Of a stretch of DNA of 64,000 nucleotides, positions 42,180-54,640 are shown piece by piece; positions within the stretch are counted from its first letter, which is position 1; every line of letters starts with the position of its first letter. The stretch comes from Sweltsa coloradensis. Its lineage: Eukaryota > Arthropoda > Insecta > Plecoptera > Chloroperlidae. The stretch is taken from NCBI GenBank assembly GCA_024449915.1, contig JAMZAV010003150.1, positions 47,421 to 111,420 of the forward strand, written 5' to 3'. Under the pieces are notes generated by a model. It had not been told where the DNA came from. It saw only the letters and a list, made by a program, of their open reading frames with translations, and made no database searches. A program made the position numbers and the translations under genes.

Positions 42180-44244
42180 TTATGAACACTCTTTTTCTAG
42201 ATGCTGCATGAAATAGTTTATAATATAAGGTCACGATAATAGAATAAATAAGTAGATATGTGATCAAGAATCTCTACGATCTAGGGTCTCTAGTAATTTG
42301 AATGATATTGAGGGGTAAAATTTACATCAACTTTTTCTTAACAACAATAAGTTCATACATATCTGTGTTTTTGGATTATCTGCGTAGACTGATGATGTTT
42401 AAAAAAATTAGTCTTGTTTAATCAGCTGTTTAACCTGTGGTGATTCGTAAAGTGGCAAGTAGCAAGTTTCCACCCCCGCACCCCCCCCCCCCACCCCACC
42501 CCCCCCACCCTTAAAAAACGGGTTTAGTACATGCGTATTCTTTATTTTTAATGAAGAATATGTGGAAAACCAGTAAAGGTCCATTTCAATCTATACTTAG
42601 TTGCGATGCAGTACAATTCCACTTGTTCACAATATGTTATATGTTTATGTTTTGTTTCCAAAAAACGGTACAACTTGACTTGTACCGCTTAAACCATGAT
42701 AAACCTCTATCTGTGTTTTGTTTCTTTCCTTAGCATATTTCGAAATACTGGTATAATTCAATCTCATTTCTTTACGCTCTCCTGAACAATCATTTCATTA
42801 TGTTGACTTATACCACTTTTCTGAATCACCACAGAGCTTAATCTTCAGTCTATTTTAACGTTTTATGAGAATTGATAGATTTACTAACTGAACACATTTA
42901 GATCGATTATATTTATAATAATAAGAATGTGATGCATCACAGAGTTACACTATCTTATTGTGTGACGTCATCCATAATCGCCGCTCCATGGCAAAGCAAA
43001 AACTACGTTTTGATTCTGAACCAGATTTCGTTCTCATAAGAAACAAATGGGTGGTATTTTCTACGAAGTCTCAATGGTACTTAAACAATTCTGAAACGGG
43101 ATTTTTTTCCGCTGATTTTGACACTATTACAAGAAAGAGAAATCAATTCCTAGAACCATGAATGATTGGATGGATCCTTCATTTCCATTAAATAATGGGC
43201 CTTCTTTATAGATAATGATTGCATATTTTTGAAAATGTTGACAACTATAAATTAGGATATTAAAAATCATAGTGTGTCTACTTCTTCAATATTATATCAA
43301 AGATGATATTTTTTGTGTTATGTTCAAACAATGAATCCATGAAGTATTGCTGTAAATTTGAGTATGAGCCAAGTTTGTTTGGAATCAACAGGAGCAAACA
43401 GTTTTGCTGTGACGTCACCAATAATATTGTTTACGTCCAAGTACTAAGCGTTTTTCATAAAATTAATACTTAAAGTCTTGGAGTTATTGCTGGCGATGAA
43501 CCAGAAAACTCGAGAAAAAATGTGATATGTGCACATATCAAATTTTTTTTGTTCCTAAATGGTCTACTTCGGCATTATTACAACTAAACATATTACCCCG
43601 TGAACGAATCTTGGTTAAAGCAGAGGAAGTAAATACCAAAAATAAAATGCATCACGTTATCGGTGAAGTTGTAATGTGAAGTAAATGAAATTACTATTCG
43701 CCCATCCTTACTATCATAAAGTGACCTTGTTACATATTAAAGTGGTATAAAACTCAATATAAATAAAAACATTATGGTTTGGACTTTAAAAGACACTTAA
43801 TTACACAATATTAATTACTAGCTTTTATTGTACATACCATAAATATTATAACCCTTCAGTAAAAACTCATGATAAATTAAATTTGAACTTTAGGTTTTCC
43901 CTTTCTATCATTGGAAATCATTCATAATTGTATTTTTTTTTGGTGGAAGCAAAATATTTTATTTTAATTTATTAATCACAAAATTGTGTAAAATACCTCA
44001 ATTTTCAACTATGAAAAAGTGCAGGAAACGTGAATTTCAAAAAAGGTCCTTCTCTCAAGAGGATATTATGTTGACAAAGAAAATAAAAACGGACATGGTA
44101 ATAAATAATAATGCAAGTACTGCAACTAACACCTTGATGCACAAAATGTCTTAAAATACTTGTATTATTACTAACCCAAATTTATTTTTAATTTTCATAT
44201 TATCTGTTTTATTATTGTTTTTTTAAATCCTTGTATGCCACATA

Positions 44245-44250
<6 letters not shown>
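42180..44250 (+). repeat. Duplicated downstream flank D, copy C
   Basis: Second copy of 31627-33705. The two TGACGTCA sites are conserved (42963-42970, 43410-43417). A long C run interrupted by A is at about 42473-42510. No convincing gene. Confidence 0.75.
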
Positions 44251-44295
<45 letters not shown>

Positions 44296-44319
44296 GTGGG
44301 CATACAGGATTAATTAATA

Positions 44320-44350
<31 letters not shown>
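44240..44350. repeat. (TA)n microsatellite
   Basis: Two long TA runs (about 44240-44295 and 44324-44350) separated by a short unique piece. They cap the right end of flank D. Confidence 0.9.
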
Positions 44351-44617
44351 GTTACCATTTTAAATAATTAAATTTATTTCTTTCGTTTACCACGTATATT
44401 TTTATTTAATCTGACTTTTTCGTTTGGGTTTTTCACCAATCTTTGTCAAATACAGTAAATCCACCTCAACTATCAAACCAAAATACAAAACACTTCAAGA
44501 GGGAACAAAAACCCAAAAACACAGTAATAACATGAAACAAACATCATAAACAAGGCAATGCAAAGAAGTTAACTAACAGGAATATTATAACATGTGGAAA
44601 GAGTTAAGAAAACATTT
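44351..44617. other. Unassigned stretch
   Basis: AT-rich; contains AAAACACTTC and AAACAAACATC runs but nothing recognisable. Confidence 0.3.
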
Positions 44618-44758
44618 TCATGTTATTGATAAGAAAAGTAGTCTGCTTGACCAGAACTTGTGGAATGATTTTTTGCTTGACTCTTGTTCTTGGGCCTTTG
44701 GGACTTGTGGAAGGTAACACGGTTTTGTGAATATTTTTGACCAGTAGGGTTAGTCTAA
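44618..44758. repeat. Left arm of an older inverted-repeat element split by the LTR element
   Basis: 44618-44700 is the reverse complement of 52283-52375 over about 80 bases (TAGTCTGCTTGACCAGA, ATGATTT.TTGCTT, TGTTCTTG). The LTR element lies between them. Confidence 0.7.
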
Positions 44759-44762
44759 ACTT

Positions 44763-46105
44763 TGAAACCAGTCCATGAATCCACTTTTCATCACAATCAA
44801 CAGAAATTACCACCCACGCGCGCAAGCCACAGATGCACACCTACCCAGACCAGTCTACCTTATCTCTCTCTCTCTCTCTCTTCTCATCCTCGGCCCATGA
44901 ACCATCTCATTTTCAACTTCTCTGACCTTTGAAACATGTAACTTGACTGTATTCGGGTGTGTATTCTGTACTGTTTATTTTTCATAGTCATACCATAATA
45001 ATACTGTTATCTATATTCTAAAGTACCTAGTGAAGTCATAAATGGGGTTTTTTGCTGGTAGAGGGGGGACACTGTGAATGTATGCGAGTCACTGTTGGTC
45101 AGGCTGTTGTCTAGGGTGGATCTCCGTGTCGACTGCTGTATGCGGGAAATAGGCCATTTTATTTGATTTTTAAAACATTGTTAGTGGTTGAGCCTCTACT
45201 GTGAGACCTAAAAACTTTTTGGAAGTGTGGAACTGTGTCGCGCGTGCGAATCCATACCCTCGACTAAAACCCGATCGACGAGACGTTGGAGTCTTTAATT
45301 AGTTTCGCAACCAAGTGGACCTTTTTGGAGACCCTGGACGATATGACAGTGCACCGTGTACCCATCGCTCCCGCGACCTTTTCCCAGCCGGATCGAGATT
45401 GGTACCTTGGGCAACCGACTCTGTGGGGACTTCTGGTAACGTGTTTAATATTTACCGGCGAACTGAAAGTAACTCACTGTACAAACTTTCGTGAAGAACT
45501 TGTTCATACCCTCGCGTGGGCCCGGGCAAGTGAGCCCGATCTGTTGTGTACAAGAACTACTGAAGTTGTACGTGGTTATCCACGGCCCCGGCTTGAGAGT
45601 GCCGAATAACTTTGTGGAGTAATTAACCTGAAACTGGTTTGAGGGGCGTCTATTAATTTTAAAACTTAACCTAACTGTATTTTATTGTTATGTAATTAGG
45701 CTAACTTGGTACGTTGGTTTTCATATAGCCAAGCGTGATTATGCTACTTGTTTGGGCAGGCAGATGAGACCTTGTGAATCTTTTGATGTTTGAACTTGGA
45801 GATCTGTTTGTTAAACGAGTTCTAACCTTTTGTTATAATTTCTGGTTATTAATGGTGGTATGCTTCATTATATTAAATTTCTATGTATTTCCAAAAGCAC
45901 ATCTTCGGGTTGCCCCTCTGTTATCTTACTTCCCGACCCCAGGCTTATATTTCTTTGTTTGATAACGCCTGCAGACGGGGACGAGTGACAAAACAAAGTG
46001 GCGCCCTATCTAATTATTAAGAGCAGTACTGACGATTGTCCCCAACTCCCCACGGCCCCACTCTACCCACCCCATAGACCTGACACCGGGCATAAATGCG
46101 TCGCA
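44763..46105 (+). repeat. 5' LTR of the gypsy-type element
   Basis: About 1.34 kb, from TGAAACCAGTCCATG to GCGTCGCA. It contains a (CT)n run (about 44863-44882). The sequence directly after it (46106 on) should hold the primer-binding site, but I cannot match it to a tRNA. Confidence 0.85.
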
Positions 46106-46190
46106 ATAACTGACGTCCGAACGTGGGGCCTGTCTTCTTTTTTTTTGGGAAATATTTTAAGAAAATTGTAAATTTGGGCATTTTTTCATC

Positions 46191-46411
46191 ATGGAGATAA
46201 ATCGTCTAGCTAAGGATGAATTAGAATATGAACTTAACGTGAGAGGGATAACCGATATTTCTTCTGTGGAAGATATGCGAAAATGTTTGAGACGCGTATT
46301 GAAGTTAAAAAAAAACGGAACGGTAATGATTAGGCCCGATATCGCCAGCAAACATTCAAACGAATTAGGAATGATTGTTAATAAAATGACCGAAATAAAA
46401 AACTTTGATTG
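46191..46411 (+). pseudogene. Gag N-terminal fragment (gypsy-type)
   Basis: Starts MEINRLAKDELEYELNVRGI, a SAP-like helical opening common in Gag of arthropod gypsy elements, continuing with VEDMRKCLRRVLKLKK. Stops after 73 codons where a frameshift occurs. Gag assembles the intracellular particle. Confidence 0.65.
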
Positions 46412-46734
46412 AAACTTTTGCAGTAGCAAAACTAGACTCAGATTATCGTAAAATCGATACTAAGCTGTGTCACTTGTTAGGGAGGACAGAGCGTTACAGA
46501 GTGAGGAACCTGAAGTTATGAAGGAACCTCACATATATTGAAGGAAAATTTTGTGTGCTATGGAAGAATTAGAAGAGAAAAGTACCCCGATGTTGCCAGT
46601 TCCCGACAATAGAGAGGACGAAGTCACTGATAAGCCTACCGACCAGGCTTAAATTTAGGTCCACTGCCTTTACCCACTGACAATGAATTCGGACGAACCC
46701 CTACTGATAAACTGGTCAATCAATTTAATTCCTG

Positions 46735-47600
46735 TTGCGCGACCAAACCTCTGTAGGGACTAAAGAAAAGTTTTATAACCCAGTAATTGAGAGAGCAAAT
46801 AATAGTATTCAACATGTGCATAGAACACAAGTACCTGTTTCACAGTGGAATTTTAAAATCACGGGAGATGGTCAAGGACTTAGTGTAAATGCGTTCATAG
46901 AGAGAGTAAAGACCTATGCGATGCGAGACATGTACCCAGGGGAAGACCTTTGGTTATCTGCCATTGATCTTTTTCAAGGTTCTGCACTCATATGGTTTCA
47001 GAGCAATAAGGAATAGGGTCCATTCTTGGCGTGAACTCATCACCTTACTTAGAGTGAATTCTTACCCTTTGATTATGAAGAGGACTTGTTAAATGAGATT
47101 AAATCCCGCACTCAAGGAGAGGAGGAACGCTTTGGTTTTTTATGTTGCCACGATGGAGAACTTATTCCGTCGCCTACCGACACCGATGCCAGAGAGGGAG
47201 AGTTTGCGATTGCTGATAAGAAATATTGCTCCTTTCTACAGCGACCGTTTAAGTTTACAGGACATTTCGTCGGTGGAACGAACTTCTCGCCTAGGACGTA
47301 AGCTAGAACAAAGCCGCTGGCGAATGGACCGTTTTCGACCTCCGACAGCTAATCGTTACCTCCTAGAACCGACTTGGCTTACAAGGGGAACCGTCCCGGG
47401 AAATACAACACTCATGTTGACAGCGCCGCCCCTATTCCCGTCGACAATGGTACCGAATTCCGGGGAAACCGAGGTAACTGGTTTGAGTTCTTTGTGTTGG
47501 AATTGTGCTAAGGAAGGACATTCCTTCCGTTCCTCCCCTAAACCGCGAGGCGGAGTTTTTGCTATGGATGCGGGAATCCTAATGTTGTTAGTATAGATGT
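46735..47600 (+). pseudogene. Gag core and zinc knuckle fragments
   Basis: Two to three frames together give a retrotransposon Gag core (VSQWNFKITGDGQGLSVNAF, FIERVKTYA, GSALIWF) and a CCHC knuckle LCWNCAKEGHSF near 47492. The fourth ligand of the knuckle is replaced by Ser (RSS where RSC is expected). Nucleocapsid knuckles bind element RNA. Confidence 0.7.
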
Positions 47601-47663
47601 GTGAGATGTAAAAAACCGGGAAACGAAATGGGAGGACATCAATGATGCGGGGTAGATGCCCTC

Positions 47664-47873
47664 TTGACGGACCTCGCAGGAGTGGAAAAATTGGTTGGAA
47701 ATTGTTCAGAAAACGCAAACAAGACCCGTCTTGATTATATTTTATCCAAGATACCTGGTCGTGACGACAGAGCCTACCTTACTGTTCAAATCTATGGCAT
47801 TAAGATGAAGGGATTACTGGTTTCAGGTGCCAACAGAACGATTTTAGGGAAGCAGGGCTGGGACATATTATAA
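47664..47873 (+). pseudogene. Aspartic protease fragment
   Basis: YLTVQIYGIKMKGLLVSGAN then RTILGKQGWDIL. This is the retropepsin active-site strand; the catalytic Asp of DSGA is missing (VSGA), apparently through deletion of one codon. Confidence 0.65.
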
Positions 47874-48058
47874 AAACTTCGACTACCTACAAGTAAGAGT
47901 ACCCTAGGAGTTAGTGTTCCCAAATGGAAGGAAAAGGGCCCAGTAGATTTCATTGTTGACGTTCCCTTCACGCTTGAAGGACATGTATGCTTACTACCTG
48001 TTCGGTAGTGTTAGAAGTCCCACCCCGCTGATTCCCCGGAATCGATTTTTGGCGCCAA

Positions 48059-48969
48059 ATGAACATTATTCCCGATATCACCTCGAATACCTGGACTTTG
48101 CCAACAGTGAAACCGTACCATATGGTGCTGAAGCTGAACCGGGTTGCTTTTGGGCTACTAACAAAAGATAACGAAGCTGCTCTTAATGCTTTCAGGAAAG
48201 AATATGTTGAACCAATCGGAAATTCTCTTGGTTGCACTAATTTAGTAAAACCCATCGGATTGGACACAGGAAGTGCAGTACCTATAAAACAACGTTACTA
48301 TCCCGTGTCCCCAATAGTGCTGAAGAAAATTCATAAAGAAGTTGACGAGATGCTCCTTTAGGAGTAATTGAAGTCTAGTAGTCCGTGGTCCCTTTTCGAT
48401 TTTATTGGTCAAGAAGAAGGATGGTGGGCACCGTTTTGTCGTTTGATTTTAGGAAACTTAACGAAGTGACTGTAAGAGACGCGTATCCTCTTTTCCCTAC
48501 GTGAATAGTATCTTGGACAGACTACGAGGAGCCAAATACCTATCCACATTGGATTAAAAAGTGCTTACTGGCAGGTACCCTGGGGAAATCTTCTAGAGAA
48601 AAGACAGCTTTTACCATTCCGGGTAAAGGTTTGTTCCATTTCTTACGCCTACCTTTTGGTCTACACAATAGCCCTGCGACCTGGCAGCGACTAGTCGACA
48701 GTATAGTAGGAACCGACCTGGAACCCTACGTTTTCATCTATTTGGATGATTTCATTATTAAACACCTACTTTTGAGGAACACTTGCGCGTGCTCAAGGAA
48801 ATCTTGTTGCGTTTGCGGTACGCAGGGGCCCAACCGTAATACGGATAAATGCAAATTCTGTCTTGATGAACTTAAGTACCTAGGATATGTGGTCAAACAA
48901 TCGGGTCTACATGTCGACCCCGAAAAGGTAGAATGCATAGTAAATTATCCTGCTCCTAAACCAATATAA
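48059..48969 (+). pseudogene. Reverse transcriptase fragments
   Basis: The first part (48059-48361) has GLDTGSAVPIKQRYYPVSPI and KIHKEVDEML, the RT N-terminus. After frame slips, 48631-48969 has FHFLRLPFGLHNSPATWQRL and the catalytic box FIYLDDFI, then LKYLGYVVKQSGLHVDPEKV. YLDD is the gypsy-type active site. Several frameshifts separate the parts. Confidence 0.85.
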
Positions 48970-48974
48970 AGGCT

Positions 48975-49556
48975 GTGAAACGATTTGTGGGAATGACGTC
49001 ATGGTACCCGTCGTTTTATTCCAAACTACGCCATTACGATGTCACCGTTACATGCACTGACAAAGAAGAATGTAACAGGGAGTGGACCTCCGAAGCAGAG
49101 GCTGCCTTTTGTTCTGTCAAAGAATTACTTTTTTTCAGCCCCAATCCTCACTTGTCCAGATTTTAATCTGCCATTTATCGTACAGGCTGAGCATCCTTTC
49201 CCACGTATTGGCAGTGTATTATCTCAGCAATTCGAAGAGGGAGAAAAAGGTTATTGCCTATTACAGTCGTTCTCTCACTAAAGCAAAGAAACTTCACGGT
49301 CACAGAGAAAGAGGCCTGGCGGTAATATGGTCTATAGAGAAGATGCGTCCCTATTTAGAAGGAAGTACTTTCACGGGAATAACCGACCCCCATTCCCTTT
49401 TATGGCTACTAACCTACGTGACCCCACAGAAGGTTGGCTCGATGGGCCATTCGATTGCAGCAATTGATTTTAAGATAGTTTTTACCGAAAGGAACCGAAC
49501 ATGTTGTCCAGATGCCCTGTCACGAGCAGTGGCTCCCCGCACCAGAGGAAATTGAC
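48975..49556 (+). pseudogene. RNase H and connection fragments
   Basis: VKRFVGMTSWYPSFYSKL (RT connection) is followed, after shifts, by VIAYYSRSLTKAKKLHGHRE and LAVIWSIEKMRPYLEGSTFT, then ITDPHSLLWL, typical of the RNase H domain, and TCCPDALSRAV, the usual linker to integrase. Confidence 0.8.
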
Positions 49557-49799
49557 CTAATCACTGTCTCTGAAAAAAGCCGAGATAAGTGGTACTCTGG
49601 GATGCTGTATCAATAAAGAAAAACCCTCAGAAGTATCCCTCCTGGAGAGTAGAGCGATTTCAACTCTACAAAAATACTGGACAATCGTCGAGAATGTCAC
49701 GAAGAGAGTACTGGAGAATAGTTGTTTCCAAAGGATAAACGAAAAGAGATATTAAAAGAATGCCATGATGCCGCCACTGCAGGCCATCTAGGAAGCTTT

Positions 49800-50466
49800 A
49801 AGACTTGGAAGCGAGCATCCCAACGTACTATTGGCCCAAAATGAGACCCGATATCAACAAATACGTACGTAAGTGTCAAACCTGTGCGCAGTATAAGGTT
49901 GAACAGAAAAAACCCGGGGGTCTTATGGGGAAGGAGATTGAGATTGACAAGCCTTGGGGAAATGATTTCGACAGATCTGATGGGGCCCTTTCCAAGATCG
50001 ACCAAAAAAAAATCGCTATCTGTTAGTTGTGTCCGACTATTTTACGAAGTTCTCCTTGATGTTTCCCTTACGTCAAGCAACAGCGAAATCGGTAGTAAAA
50101 CACCCCTTTAAGAAGACGTAATCCTCATGTATGGAGCACCACAACTAGTCCGATGCGACAACGAAAAACAGTATATTAGTAAGGAGTTTCAAGAACTCCT
50201 AAAGAAGTATGAATCAAAGCCATCTACAACCCACACTATCACCCGCAAGTAAACCCCACCGAGAGAGTGAATCGAGTGATGAAAACCATGATAGCCAGTT
50301 TGTGAATGCTAACCATCGGCCACTGGGAAAACATTTGCACGAGCTAGGTTTTGCTTTAAGATCCGCCAACCATGAAGTGACTGGCTTCACGCCAATTTTC
50401 TTGAATTTTGGGCCCAGAAGTACAACTTTCTGGAAAAACATTTTGGGGGGGTCGACCCAAGACTAG
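49800..50466 (+). pseudogene. Integrase fragments
   Basis: YYWPKMRPDINKYVRKCQTC (zinc-binding end) and KPWGNDF (start of the catalytic core). The C-terminal core, YNPHYHPQVNPTERVNRVMK, is readable near 50220-50280 and is followed by FTPIFLNFGPRS. It inserts the cDNA into the genome. Catalytic Asp residues cannot be confirmed across the frameshifts. Confidence 0.8.
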
Positions 50467-50865
50467 AACTGACTTTTTGGTTCCAGAGATCAGGTTAAAA
50501 CCCAAAAATTGAAGAAACCCCCGGAAGCGTTTACCAAGATGTTTACGGCTCGACTGAAGAGAGCCTATGAGACAAATAAAAAAGGTTTACAACCTACGTC
50601 GAAGGCCGGTAGAATTCGCAGAAGGAGAGAAAGTTTGGCGTAAAAATTTTGCTCAATCCGACGCAGCCAACTTTTACACCAGCAAACTTGCCCAAAATAT
50701 GTAGGACCCCTTCACTGTACGTAAGAAGATATCACCGTTGGTGTATGACTTAGAAAAAGAGAGAGGAAAGTCATAGCCGATGGCACTAAAAGATTTGAAA
50801 AATTTTAATGACGCTGAAGAAGACTTTGATTAGACAGGGTCTAATCATCCGAAGGAAGGAGGGAG
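50467..50865 (+). other. Pol C-terminus and polypurine tract
   Basis: Degraded end of pol; no envelope-like frame. GAAGGAAGGAGGGAG immediately before the LTR at 50851-50865 is the polypurine tract that primes plus-strand DNA synthesis. Confidence 0.6.
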
Positions 50866-52197
50866 TGTAAACAGTCCATGAATCACTTTTCATCCAATCA
50901 ACAGGGAATTACCAGCCCACGCGCGCAAGCCACAGATGCACACCTACCCAGACCAGTCCCACCTTATCTCTCTCTCTCTCTCTCTTCTCATCCTCGCCCA
51001 TGAACCATCTCATATCAACTTCTCTGACCTTTGAACATGTAACTTGACTGTATTCTGTGTGTATTCTGTACTGTTTATTTTTTTATAGTCATACCATAAT
51101 AATACTGTTATCTATATTCTAAGTACCTAGTGAGTCATCAATGCGGTTTGCTGGTAGAGGGAGGACACTGTGAATGTATGCGAGTCACTGTTGGTCAGGC
51201 TGTTGTCTAGGTGGATCTCCGTGTCGACTGCTGTATGCAGATAGGCCCTGTTATTTGATTTTTTAAAACATTGTTTGTGGATGAGCCTCTATCTGTGAGA
51301 CCTGAAACTTTTTGGGGAAATGTGGAACTGTGGGCGCGCGTGCGAATCCATACCCCTCGACTAGAACGTTTTGGACGTTGGAGTCTTTAATTAGTTTCGC
51401 AACCAAGTGGGACCTTGTGGAGACCTGGACGATATGACAGTGCACCCTGTACCCTCGCTCCCGCGACCCTTTCCACCGGATCGAGATTGGTACCTTGGGC
51501 AACCGACTCTGTGAGGACTTCTGGGAACGTGTTTAATATTTACCGGACGAACTGTAAGTAACTCACTGTACAAACTTTCGTGAAGAACTTGTTCATACCC
51601 TCGCGTTAGGCCGGCAAGTGAGCCCGATCTGTTGTGTACAAGAACTACTGAAGTTGTACGTGGTTATCCACGGCCCCGGCTTGAGAGTGCCGAATAACTT
51701 TGTGGATAATTTACCTGAACTGTGTTTTGAGGGGCGTCTATTAAATTTAAAAATTAACCTAACTGTATATTATTGTTATGTAATTAGGCTTAACTTTGGG
51801 ACGGTTGGTTTTCATATAGCCAAGCGTGATTTGCTACTTGTTTGGGCAGGCAGATGAACCTTGTGAATCTTTTGATGTTTGAACTTGGAGATCTGTTTGT
51901 TCACGAGTTCTAACCTTTTGTTATATATTTCTGGTTATTAATTGGTGGTATGCTTCATTATATTAAATTTCTATGTATTTCACAAGCACATCTTGCTGGG
52001 TTTTCCCCTCTGTTATCTTTTCTTCCGACCCCAGGCTTATATTTCTTTGTTTGATAACGCCCCGCAGACGGGGACGAGTGACAAACAAAGTGGCGCCCTA
52101 TCTAATTATTAAGAGCAGTACTGACGATTGTAACCCCAACTCCCCACGCCCCACTCTACCACCCCATATACCTGAGCACCGGCATAAATGCGTCGCA
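50866..52197 (+). repeat. 3' LTR of the gypsy-type element
   Basis: About 1.33 kb, from TGTAAACAGTCCATG to GCGTCGCA. Differences from the 5' LTR are mostly one-base gains and losses in homopolymers, with relatively few substitutions. Confidence 0.85.
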
Positions 52198-52201
52198 ACT
52201 T

Positions 52202-52614
52202 CTTGTTACGGGTCGTAGACTTACAGCAGGTATCATGGTTTTTGGAGCATTAAGCAAGTTGAGGAGTTAGGCGTTAATGTTATTGGTATGCAAAGGACAA
52301 GAACAGAAGTGAAGCAAGAAATCATCCCATAAGTCTGGTCAAGCAGACTAATCATCACTAATCAGTAACAGGAACAGGTTTTTCTATTTTGAAATAGTTT
52401 CTCGCTCGACCTCAACTTTCGAATGAAAGGAACACAATTTTGATTATTTCGATGCCCATCTGAGATGGGCAAAAATGGGGTAACAACGGAAAATTTCGCG
52501 ATTTTTTTTAAAGTAGGCAATAATCCCTTCAAATCAGTTTGCACATGAATTCATGGAATTGTGATGAATGGTACCAATTTCCAATTTAGCGGAATTTTCG
52601 CGAAAAATTTTAGT
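52202..52614. other. Right part of the split inverted-repeat element and spacer
   Basis: 52283-52375 is the right arm complementary to 44618-44700. The rest up to the second LTR element is unassigned. Confidence 0.55.
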
Positions 52615-53577
52615 TGCATGTATAAATATTGTAGTTTGGGGGTAGTTTTACCCTTGTTACTGGTATTAATCATTGATTATGCTTGTGACAAGACAGTGAT
52701 TGCATTACGATGTCACAAGTATAAGGAGTTCATGCTTATGTTGCTGCAAGACCATGCGCGCGTTGTATGGCGTACGTGTGTTGCTGACAGAGGATATTTT
52801 GTCACTTATTGTATTGTGGCAATACCAGGGTATTTGAATTGCTGGTCCTAAGCATTGTGGACATGAGCTAATAGGACTCGCACGCGCTCCTTCTCGGGGA
52901 ACTAAGTGGCGACATAAGTGCTGACTTTGCGTTGCAGACACTGCCATAATGCTAGTTAATTTGGATTTGAATCAACTTTGGTGATGAGGAGGCGTAAGCC
53001 AGTTGAGTGGGGGATTCACAATCTGACCAGCGAACGAACAAGTCGTCTCTCCGAGAGGATAGTACACTGGTGTTCTGACAAAGAATGTGTGACAAGAAGA
53101 GTAATTATTAGCAGTGCATTGGAAACATCGGTATCGAATGATTAAGGCCGATCAAGAGGCCAGAAGTCAGAGAAGGACAGAGAAACATCTGCACCCACGT
53201 CCGAGACTGAGTCACAGCTGATCAGGGCAAACCAGAGAGGGGGGACTTAAAGTAAGACATGTTTCGTACATAGGTCAAGTCACTCACTACCTGGGGGTTC
53301 GAAACTCATGTTCAATCAGGTAAAATGCACTAAGCTGTAACAACAAGGCAAATTAGGACGATTGTGGTAAATACAAGTGTCTTATTTGTTGAGATTATGT
53401 TCTTGTTGGGATAATCTCTCTTATACATGTCCTAGAAAAACCACCTCATTACAATACTATCGATTTCCCGTCACTGTTGGGAAGATTAGTCTGTGTAACA
53501 AACAAACCAGCACGTTCCCCAGAACATAGTTAACTTTGGTTAAATAACATCTATACCAAGGAGCCAATCAACTCTCA
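52615..53577 (+). repeat. 5' LTR of the second LTR element
   Basis: Shares GCTTGTGACAAGACAGTGAT, CGCACGCGCTCCTTCTCG and GACGATTGTGGTAAATACAA with 57170-58146. Confidence 0.75.
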
Positions 53578-53795
53578 ACTTGACATGGTGGTGGTCCTGG
53601 TGTGTATATGATAGTGTCATTATGTATACAAGGTATAAAATGGGTTGCGAGGGTTCTGAGTGTGTTAGAGTGGGTGTCAACTTGACATGGTGGTGGCGCT
53701 GGTTTATATGATAGTGATTTTATTACAAGGTATAAAATGGGTCTTGCGAGGGTTTTCTGAAGTGTGTTAGAGTGGGTTTCAACTTGACATGTTTA
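53576..53795 (+). repeat. Tandem duplication of ~102 bp next to the 5' LTR
   Basis: CAACTTGACATGGTGGTGG starts at 53576 and again at 53678, and CAACTTGACATG at 53780. Each unit contains AAGGTATAAAATGGG and GTGTTAGAGTGGG. TATAAAA in each unit could act as a TATA box (inference). Confidence 0.8.
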
Positions 53796-54577
53796 TTTAC
53801 CATTTTATGACGTGTGTATAGGTGGGTTTTCACGAATGTGGGTTGACCTTAAACATAATTTGTTATGTTTTATAGATATATTACAGCGATAGGATAGAAG
53901 GAATTACTTTATCGGAGAAGATGAATTCGCTTCACTTTTTACGTCGAGGGCTTATCAAAGAGGAGGATGATTACGCGAGGGATCGGATGCGTAGGCTAAG
54001 CATTACTGTCGTTGTTAAATCAGAGAGTCCAGGTCAGAAGGTGAAGGGGTAGTAGGCTATGTTTGACTAAGATTGGCTGTGTGATGAGATTGATAGGAGG
54101 ATGCAGCATGAGGTAAGGGACCTCGTTGGTGTTAGAGGGATGTTGCCCTGATTTGAAAGTGCACTTGATCAATAGAATTTTAGAACTGCGGAGGAATGTT
54201 GGAAGCAGCAAGGGCCTTGAGATGGATCGATACAAAAGGGAGAAGGAGGCGAGGTGGTCACTGGTCAGGAGTGCGAGTTTGGTGCTCCTGTTCAGGTAGT
54301 TATGCCTGCTGAGGGGGGAAAAGGAGGTATGGTATCAACAATAAAAGGATTAGCGGACATGGTAAAGTCTATGTCAAGGGAGGTTCATTCCTTAGAAGTG
54401 AAATAGGGGCAAAGTACAGCAGCGGGGGTGTGGTGCAGCCAAAATTTTGTTTAGGGCCAACAGGACGGAGATCTGAGTCAGCAGAGGGTTGGAAAATAAA
54501 CAACCCAATTTGACCCGATGGGGGGTTATCAACGCCCAGATATCAGCGTTTTGATCGGCGTATTGGATAATCAGAGG

Positions 54578-54640
54578 GTCGACTGTTTTTATTGTAGAGA
54601 GTTGGGTCATTTAAGAGAGACTGTGTCAAACTGAAATCTC
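54578..54640 (+). pseudogene. Gag CCHC zinc-knuckle remnant
   Basis: VDCFYCRELGHLRE, then after a one-base slip DCVKL: C-x2-C-x4-H-x4-C. This is the RNA-binding knuckle of retroelement Gag and supports the LTR-element reading. Confidence 0.6.

Larger units (their letters stand above)
44763..52197 (+). mobile_element. Ty3/gypsy-type LTR retrotransposon with 4-bp target duplication
   Basis: Complete LTR-gag-pol-LTR structure of 7.4 kb. LTRs start TG and end CA; ACTT flanks both sides (44759-44762, 52198-52201), the 4-bp duplication made by gypsy-type integrase. Order gag, protease, RT, RNase H, integrase identifies the Ty3/gypsy arrangement. No envelope frame is seen between integrase and the 3' LTR. 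All frames are split by indels. Given near-identical LTRs apart from indels, either the insertion is young and the sequence noisy, or the copy is decayed. Confidence 0.9.

Noticed and set aside
42958..43161. 67-codon open frame in flank D copy C
   Set aside because: The paralogous frame in copy B is broken by indels and no domain is recognised.
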